Shown: positions 33,376-38,360 of the stretch, one piece after another
Layout of the letters: each line of letters starts with the position of its first letter
How positions within the stretch are numbered: position 1 is the first letter of the stretch
Source of the DNA: CAZPXF01 sp964590945
GTDB lineage: Bacteria > Bacillota > Clostridia > Lachnospirales > Lachnospiraceae
Length of the DNA stretch: 38,360 bases
NCBI GenBank assembly: GCA_964590945.1
Contig: CAZPXF010000007.1
Span: 1-38,360, forward strand
Direction: 5' to 3'
Program-made: the position numbers and the translations under genes
The notes under the pieces: model-generated
The model's input: only the letters and a program-made list of their open reading frames with translations
What the model was told of the DNA's origin: nothing
Database searches by the model: none

Positions 33376-34872
33376 TTATTTCTCCCCCTTTCTGAGCATT
33401 CCAACCAGCGCCATCTGCGACGGAATTACATGCTTCTTTCCGGTGATGCATTCATAAGTGTACGCCGCCCGGATGATCTTCTTTTCTTCAAAGCAGTTTC
33501 CTATAAGCTGCATACCGATCGGAAGTCCGTCCTTATCCATTCCAACCGGAACAGAAATTCCCGGAAGACCTGCCAGATTCACAGAGATTGTGTAGACGTC
33601 CCCAAGATACATCTGGATCGGATCGCTTAAGCTCTTTCCAAGCTTCGGCGCCGTTGTCGGCGCCGCCGGAGCCAGTATCATGTCATATTTTGCAAATGCT
33701 TTATCGAAAGCTTCCTTGATAAGCGCTTTTACGCGCAGCGCCTTCAGATAGTAAGCGTCATAATATCCGGAACTGAGTACAAAGGAGCCAAGCATGATCC
33801 TGCGCTTTACCTCCGCCCCGAAGCCTTCCGAACGTGACTTTTTGTACATGTTGTGAAGTCCTTCATATTTCTCCGTACGATATCCGTACTTCACGCCGTC
33901 AAAACGGGACAGGTTCGAGCTCGCCTCCGCGGAAGCGATCACATAGTAGGCCGGGATCGCATACTCCACAAGTCCAAGGTCAAATTCTTCAAGCTCCGCC
34001 CCTGCTGCTCCAAGCTCCTTTGCAGCCGAAAGGATCCGCTCCTTTACTTCTTTATTCAGACCTTCTCCAAAATAGTCCTTCGGGATCCCGATCTTCATAC
34101 CCTTTACATCATTTACAAGCGCGCTTGTGAAATCCGTATCGTCCCTTGCGACAGAAGTGCTGTCCTTCTTGTCATGGCTCGAGATCACTTCAAGAATCGC
34201 CGCCGCATCTGTCACGTCCTTTGCAATGGGGCCGATCTGGTCCAGCGAAGACCCGTAGGCGATCAATCCATAGCGGGAAACCGTTCCGTATGTCGGCTTG
34301 ATACCAACCACTCCGCAGAAGGAGCCCGGCTGGCGGATCGAGCCGCCGGTGTCGGATCCAAGCGCATAAAAGCATTCATTTGCAGCTACCGCCGCGCAGG
34401 ATCCGCCGGAAGAACCGCCCGGCACATGCTCCAGATTCCACGGATTTTTCGTCACGCCATAGTATGAGGTCTCCGTTGTGCTTCCCATGGCAAATTCATC
34501 CATGTTCGTCTTGCCGATCACGACGGCTCCTGCCCTCTCAAGGTTTCGCACAGCCTCCGCCGTATATGTCGGAACAAAATTATTCAGGATCTTAGAGCTG
34601 CAGGTCGTAAGCAGTCCTTTGGTACACATATTGTCCTTGATAGCTACCGGTACTCCGGCCAGCGGGTCGGCGAGCTCCCCTACGTCGATCTTATGCTGTA
34701 CCTCATCCGCTCTTTTAAGAGCGCCCTCTCTATCCAGCGTCACATAGCTGTGCACATCCCTCTCAACCGCGTCGATCTGATCAAATACGGCCTCCACGGC
34801 CTCCCGGGCGGTTACTTCGCCGGACTTTATTTTCCTGCCGAGCTGAACGGCTGTCAGATTCATCATATCCAT
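33376..34872 (-). CDS. gatA: Aspartyl/glutamyl-tRNA amidotransferase subunit A
   Basis: 498 aa. Amidase that releases ammonia from glutamine or asparagine for GatB. The Ser-cisSer-Lys triad is K79 (VAIKDN), S154 (PGGSSGGS) and S178 (GSDTGGSIRQP), the same numbers as in S. aureus GatA. GGAGGG lies 8 bases before the ATG at 34872, placed inside the short gap after gatC. Confidence 0.97.
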   Translation of the reverse strand: MDMMNLTAVQLGRKIKSGEVTAREAVEAVFDQIDAVERDVHSYVTLDREGALKRADEVQHKIDVGELADPLAGVPVAIKDNMCTKGLLTTCSSKILNNFVPTYTAEAVRNLERAGAVVIGKTNMDEFAMGSTTETSYYGVTKNPWNLEHVPGGSSGGSCAAVAANECFYALGSDTGGSIRQPGSFCGVVGIKPTYGTVSRYGLIAYGSSLDQIGPIAKDVTDAAAILEVISSHDKKDSTSVARDDTDFTSALVNDVKGMKIGIPKDYFGEGLNKEVKERILSAAKELGAAGAELEEFDLGLVEYAIPAYYVIASAEASSNLSRFDGVKYGYRTEKYEGLHNMYKKSRSEGFGAEVKRRIMLGSFVLSSGYYDAYYLKALRVKALIKEAFDKAFAKYDMILAPAAPTTAPKLGKSLSDPIQMYLGDVYTISVNLAGLPGISVPVGMDKDGLPIGMQLIGNCFEEKKIIRAAYTYECITGKKHVIPSQMALVGMLRKGEK

Positions 34873-34885
34873 TTTCTTCGCCCTC

Positions 34886-35179
34886 CTACACAAATGTCTT
34901 CGGCACCTCAAAACTGCCGTCCTTCTGCTGCGGGGCGTTGGAAAGGATCGCATCCCTGTCATCCCCGTTTGCCACAACATCCTCGCGGAACACATTGTTT
35001 ACCGGAAAAACATGCGACATCGGTTCAATGCCTGCCGTATCAAGCTCATTCAATGTATCAATATAATCCAGCATCTTCTCCATGTCCGCCTTTGCATTCT
35101 CCTTCTCTTCCCCGGAGAGCTCCAGCTTGGCAAGAATACCGACATATTCAATCGTCTCATCTGATATTTTATTTGCCAT
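34886..35179 (-). CDS. gatC: Aspartyl/glutamyl-tRNA amidotransferase subunit C
   Basis: 97 aa, normal for GatC, which wraps around GatA and holds the complex together. [23 protein letters not shown] is the usual N-terminal helix and the end reads [17 protein letters not shown] lies 8 bases before the ATG at 35179; longer in-frame starts up to 35251 have no ribosome site. It is about 100 bases from aspS, with nothing convincing in the gap apart from a small CGCAG/CTGCG hairpin. Confidence 0.95.
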   Translation of the reverse strand: MANKISDETIEYVGILAKLELSGEEKENAKADMEKMLDYIDTLNELDTAGIEPMSHVFPVNNVFREDVVANGDDRDAILSNAPQQKDGSFEVPKTFV

Positions 35180-35282
35180 TTGAAACATCCTTTCTGTCAT
35201 TTCGTCATAAAAATATTTGTCCCGGTCTGCGCTGAGCTGCATATCCTGCATGTCTGAAGCCGCAGTTCAATCCTGCGCCCTT

Positions 35283-36614
35283 TTACGGCTCGAGCCTGGT
35301 AAGATCACGCGGATATAACGTTGTCTCGCGTACATTTTCCTCTCCGAGAAGCTTCATCGTCAATCGTTCAAGGCCGATTCCAAGTCCGCCATGCGGCGGC
35401 ATTCCGTGCTTGAATGTATCGAGATAATGATCCATTCCTTCCGGCGACATGCCTCTCTTCCCGAGCTTATCCATCAGCATCGGGTATTCATGGATCCGCT
35501 GGCCTCCTGTCGTGATCTCCATTCCGCGGAACAGAAGGTCGAAGCTGAGTGTATATCCCGGGTCTTCCGGATCATCCATCGCATAGAACGGACGTTTTTT
35601 GGATGGATAATGTGTTACGAACACGAAATCCGCATCGTATTCTTCCTTAAAATATCTGCCGATCAGGGTCTCCTCCTCCGGCTCCAGATCAAAGGGATTC
35701 TTCATCCGGCGGCTGTACTTCTCTGAGACAAGCCGTTTTGCCTCATCAAAGCGAACTGCCGGAATCTCATCTGTCTTTGGCAGCTCCACATTTAAAATAC
35801 GGAGTTCATTGGCATAATCTCTTTCCAAAAGTTTCATCGTATACTGGAGAAATCCGGTCTCCATCGCCATGATATCTTCAAATCCATCGATATAGCCCAT
35901 CTCGAAATCAAGGCTCGTATATTCATTCAGGTGTCGTTTTGTATTATGCTTCTCTGCGCGGAATACAGGTCCCGTCTCAAAAACGCGGTCAAACACGCCG
36001 ACCATCATCTGCTTATAAAACTGCGGGCTTTGTGCCAGCACAGCAGGTCTGTGGAAATAGTCCAGCTTAAAGATATTGGCGCCGCCCTCGGCTCCCTTCG
36101 CCCCGATCTTTGGCGTGTGGATCTCGGTAAAATTCTGCTCATAGAGAAAATCACGAAATCCCCTTGTGATCCCTTCCTGAATCTTAAATTTCGCGCGCTC
36201 ACGGACATTTCTCAGGGAAATCGAACGGTAATTCAGCTTAGCCTCGAGGGAAGTATTCAGCTTCCATTTGCCAATCGGAAGGGGAAGCGCTTCTTCCGGC
36301 TCCGATAGAATCCTGATCCCCTTCAGCATGATCTCTATCCCATGCGGAGCTCTTGATTCCTCATGGAGGACGCCCGTCACTTCAACCGTACACGCCTCCC
36401 GGAGCTGTTTCAGATCAAACGCTGTCTTTCCTTCCTCATATACGCACTGCAGAAGTCCTTCTCTCTTCCGGAGGATCACAAATGCAACATCCCCGATATC
36501 GCGGATTGCATGGATCGCTCCGTCCGTTACAACCTCCTGCCCGGACAGCTCTTTGTCAAGAAGCTCTGATATGTCTTTTTTCCCTGTTTCTTTTACGCCT
36601 GTCATAAATTTCAT
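35283..36614 (-). CDS. aspS: Archaeal-type (probably non-discriminating) aspartyl-tRNA synthetase
   Basis: 443 aa, class II synthetase lacking the bacterial GAD insertion domain, so of the short archaeal/eukaryotic type. It has an N-terminal OB-fold anticodon domain (about 20-100), motif 2 FRAEKHNTKRHLNEYTSLDFEM and motif 3 GLGIGLERLTM. Sitting with gatCAB it probably charges both tRNA(Asp) and tRNA(Asn) with aspartate, and GatCAB amidates the latter. AGGAG lies 8 bases before the ATG. A T-box leader of about 380 nt precedes it. A discriminating AsnRS-like enzyme is unlikely given length and motifs, but specificity is inferred. Confidence 0.93.
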   Translation of the reverse strand: MKFMTGVKETGKKDISELLDKELSGQEVVTDGAIHAIRDIGDVAFVILRKREGLLQCVYEEGKTAFDLKQLREACTVEVTGVLHEESRAPHGIEIMLKGIRILSEPEEALPLPIGKWKLNTSLEAKLNYRSISLRNVRERAKFKIQEGITRGFRDFLYEQNFTEIHTPKIGAKGAEGGANIFKLDYFHRPAVLAQSPQFYKQMMVGVFDRVFETGPVFRAEKHNTKRHLNEYTSLDFEMGYIDGFEDIMAMETGFLQYTMKLLERDYANELRILNVELPKTDEIPAVRFDEAKRLVSEKYSRRMKNPFDLEPEEETLIGRYFKEEYDADFVFVTHYPSKKRPFYAMDDPEDPGYTLSFDLLFRGMEITTGGQRIHEYPMLMDKLGKRGMSPEGMDHYLDTFKHGMPPHGGLGIGLERLTMKLLGEENVRETTLYPRDLTRLEP

Positions 36615-36995
36615 TGCTTCGTCTCCTTTCGATATTCACTTTCCGGAACCTTCCGCATGCTCTGGACTTTTCCGCTGCACGCAAAAAGTCCCGGAATATG
36701 TTCATATTCCGGGACGGATATTCAGTTTATACCCGCGGTACCACCCGCATTGAATGAGCCCATTCTCATTCCACTTTTGACACGTAACGTGTGTAATCCG
36801 TACATACCTACTCTGTCTGATCCTGCCTTCCCCATAGAACCAGATGTTCAATATGTCTGCTCCAGAGTGTTCCCTGTATCTTATTCCCTAAACGGCGCTC
36901 TCAGTCGGTGACGCCATATTCCTGTCAGGTTCCAAAGATAAGAGTCTCCTTCCCTGCATTTTGACAAAGATTCGACCTCTCAAACCAAATCTTTG
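36615..36995 (-). promoter_or_regulatory. T-box riboswitch leader of aspS-gatCAB
   Basis: On the minus strand the leader has a Stem I: TCTTAT (36943-36938) pairs with ATAAGA (36884-36879), and a distal GGCG/CGCC helix lies at 36915-36894. It then has the T-box sequence AATGCGGGTGGTACCGCGGG (36751-36732) and an intrinsic terminator (36715-36683). A 9-bp hairpin (36996-36988 with 36972-36964) lies at the very 5' end. On the 3' side of Stem I, GGGAACACTC (36874-36865) is the likely specifier stretch, holding AAC (Asn) and the overlapping GAA (Glu). Uncharged tRNA would favour the antiterminator and expression. The codon assignment is tentative. Confidence 0.85.
36683..36715 (-). terminator. T-box-controlled attenuator
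   Basis: GTCCCGGAATAT and ATATTCCGGGAC (36688-36715) form a perfect 12-bp stem with a 4-base loop, followed on the minus strand by TTTTT. It lies between the T-box sequence and the aspS start. Confidence 0.9.
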
Positions 36996-37001
36996 TAAAA
37001 C

Positions 37002-37030
37002 ATCCTAGCATATTTTCCACGAATATGCAA
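37002..37030 (-). promoter_or_regulatory. aspS-gatCAB promoter
   Basis: Minus strand TTGCAT (37030-37025), 17-base spacer, TAGGAT (37007-37002) preceded by TGC (extended -10). The spacer is spanned by an inverted repeat, GCATATT-N7-AATATGC (37008-37028). Confidence 0.65.
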
Positions 37031-37032
37031 GA

Positions 37033-38214
37033 TTATTTTTCTGGTCCTGCATTTTGCAAACTACTACTCTGGTTTCTTGCCTGTTCAAACGCCTGGTCAA
37101 GATCCTCGATCAGATCCTCCACATCCTCGATGCCGATCGACAGCCGCAGCAGATTGCCCGTAATTCCAATCTTATCCTGTAATTCTTTGGAATAAGACTC
37201 ATGTGTCATTGTCGCAGGGCGGCAGATCAGAGATTCAACGCCGCCGAGGCTTACTGCGAATCCGAATAATTCCAGATGAGCCACAAATGTCTTCAGATCA
37301 TAGCTGTCTTCATTGAAAGTAAAAGATATAACGGCTCCGTATCCGCTTGCCTGCTCATCCTGAATATTTTTATTCCTGTGCCCGCTAAGTCCCGGATAAA
37401 AAACTTTCTCCGCAGCGCTGTGCCCTTCCAGATATTCAGCGATCTTCTGTGCATTCTGCTGATGTCTGTCCATACGAACGCCAAGCGTTTTCATACCCCT
37501 CATCAAAAGGAAAGCGTCCAGCGGCTGAAGGATTCCTCCTAATGTATTACTGATAAACTTCATTCTGTCATAAAGCTCATCATCATCTGTGATAACAAGA
37601 CCTGCCAGAATATCGGAATGACCCGCATAAAATTTAGTTGCAGAATAAACCACGATATCGGCGCCCAACTCCAAAGGTTTCTGAAGATAGGAGGTCATGA
37701 AGGTATTGTCCACGATAACCAGAATTCCTTTTTTCTTCGCCTCTGCGACAACCCGCCGGATATCTGTAATTTCCAGCAAAGGGTTCGATGGCGTCTCTAC
37801 AAAAACAGCCTTTACATTTTCATCCGCCTGGCTAAAATCATAGGTATTGAAGTCATCTACCACTTCGTATTCAATTCCACGCTTTTCAAACAGGTTCGAG
37901 ACAAATCTCCATGTCCCGCCATATACATTATTATTCAGGAGAACCTTCTCCCCCTGACTGATCAATTCAAATACAATACTGGAAGCGGCCATCCCGGACG
38001 ATGTTGCCAGACAATATTTCGCGCCTTCCATATCCGCTGCAAGCTTCTCAGCCGCCGCCCTTGTCGGATTTCCGCCGCGGGAATAACAAAATTCTCCGGA
38101 CGTCTCAGTGTCAGGCTGGCAAAATGTTGATGATAGATAAATTGGATAATTTACTGCTGCCTTTCCTGAATCATCTGCTTTTCCACCATGAATTGCAATC
38201 GTATTGTACTTCAT
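37033..38214 (-). CDS. Cystathionine gamma-lyase/gamma-synthase-type PLP enzyme
   Basis: 393 aa, standard for the trans-sulfuration PLP enzymes. YSRGGNPTR (44-52), TSSGMAA (71-77), VDNTFMTSYLQKPLELGAD and the PLP lysine in YSATKFYAGHSDILAG (K194) are visible. The C-terminus has LGGVESLICRPATMTHESY, as in cystathionine gamma-synthase, gamma-lyase and beta-lyase alike, so the exact reaction cannot be fixed. It has its own consensus promoter (38288-38316) and GGGAG 5 bases before the ATG; no S-box or T-box leader is seen. No clear terminator separates it from the aspS promoter. Confidence 0.9.
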   Translation of the reverse strand: MKYNTIAIHGGKADDSGKAAVNYPIYLSSTFCQPDTETSGEFCYSRGGNPTRAAAEKLAADMEGAKYCLATSSGMAASSIVFELISQGEKVLLNNNVYGGTWRFVSNLFEKRGIEYEVVDDFNTYDFSQADENVKAVFVETPSNPLLEITDIRRVVAEAKKKGILVIVDNTFMTSYLQKPLELGADIVVYSATKFYAGHSDILAGLVITDDDELYDRMKFISNTLGGILQPLDAFLLMRGMKTLGVRMDRHQQNAQKIAEYLEGHSAAEKVFYPGLSGHRNKNIQDEQASGYGAVISFTFNEDSYDLKTFVAHLELFGFAVSLGGVESLICRPATMTHESYSKELQDKIGITGNLLRLSIGIEDVEDLIEDLDQAFEQARNQSSSLQNAGPEK

Positions 38215-38287
38215 ATTTACTCCCTCTCTCCTAATCGCTCGTTATCTTATTATCCCTATCCATTTAATATGAAATATGACAGATTGA

Positions 38288-38316
38288 ATTATAGTCTCTC
38301 ATTAAATATTTGTCAA
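38288..38316 (-). promoter_or_regulatory. Perfect consensus sigma-A promoter
   Basis: Minus strand TTGACA (38316-38311), 17-base spacer, TATAAT (38293-38288). Transcription starts near 38281, leader about 65 nt without evident structure. Confidence 0.85.
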
Positions 38317-38360
38317 TAATAATACATAAAAAAGTTTTAATCCATATCCAGATCAAATCT

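Noticed and set aside
32070..33395. Long plus-strand open frame opposite gatB (441 codons)
   Set aside because: It is antisense to a clearly coding gene, has no ribosome site or family resemblance, and its low-stop character follows from the codon use of gatB.
35180..35282. Possible promoter or attenuator between aspS and gatC
   Set aside because: A TTGAAC with a poor -10 and a five-pair hairpin only; nothing stronger than chance, so the operon is read as continuous.

Overview
The window looks like a chromosomal stretch of a low-to-middle-GC Firmicute, most probably a gut Lachnospiraceae (Clostridium cluster XIVa relative). The basis is: strong AGGAGG-type ribosome sites and sigma-A promoters throughout; a CIRCE/HrcA operator; a T-box leader; the clostridial GlgC/GlgD pair; IorAB; an archaeal-type aspartyl-tRNA synthetase with GatCAB; and small families that I know mainly from Lachnospiraceae (DUF4358, DUF5721, a variant LigA). 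The assignment is inference; no rRNA gene is present. There is no prophage, IS element, CRISPR array or tRNA that I can recognise.

Layout, left to right. 1-450: a 31-codon holin-like toxin gene facing an antisense small RNA with its own near-consensus promoter and sharing a bidirectional terminator, i.e. a candidate type I toxin-antitoxin module. 508-2010: gdhA (glutamate dehydrogenase). 2088-6501: a heptad-repeat secreted/membrane-anchored protein and an MMPL/RND exporter; the exporter promoter sits between two TetR-like operator arms. 6552-10449: iorBA (indolepyruvate:ferredoxin oxidoreductase) and an O-acetylhomoserine sulfhydrylase. 10453-11631: a split chromate-transporter pair. 11683-14178: glgC-glgD. 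14296-16252: nth, a Nif11-like small protein and degV in one transcription unit. 16253-17602: a small acidic protein divergent from a D-2-hydroxyacid dehydrogenase, with overlapping -35 boxes.

17597-26659 (minus strand) is a tightly packed nine-gene run. It starts with a membrane-anchored SGNH-like protein, DUF4358, an MBOAT O-acyltransferase and a DHHW-family protein, and continues into rluF-like, ligA, a ClpX homologue, a small coiled-coil protein and a signal-peptidase-II-like protein. The MBOAT keeps its histidines, but both SGNH-type partners have lost the motif histidine, which makes an envelope acylation system with two apparent pseudo-hydrolases. The last gene is broken in this assembly by a 100-N gap flanked by a 55-bp exact repeat; removing 155 bp restores a 156-codon frame.

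26687-30026 (plus strand): a DUF5721 protein, then CIRCE-htpG (with an 11-residue acidic tandem repeat) and a DUF2628-like membrane protein. 30092-31891: a secreted transglutaminase-like protein with a BspA-like repeat tail. 31938-37030: the T-box-controlled aspS-gatC-gatA-gatB operon for indirect Asn-tRNA(Asn) formation. 37033-38316: a cystathionine gamma-lyase/synthase-type PLP enzyme behind a perfect consensus promoter. Most of the window is housekeeping; the least explained parts are the toxin/antisense locus, the acyltransferase operon and the transporter operators.
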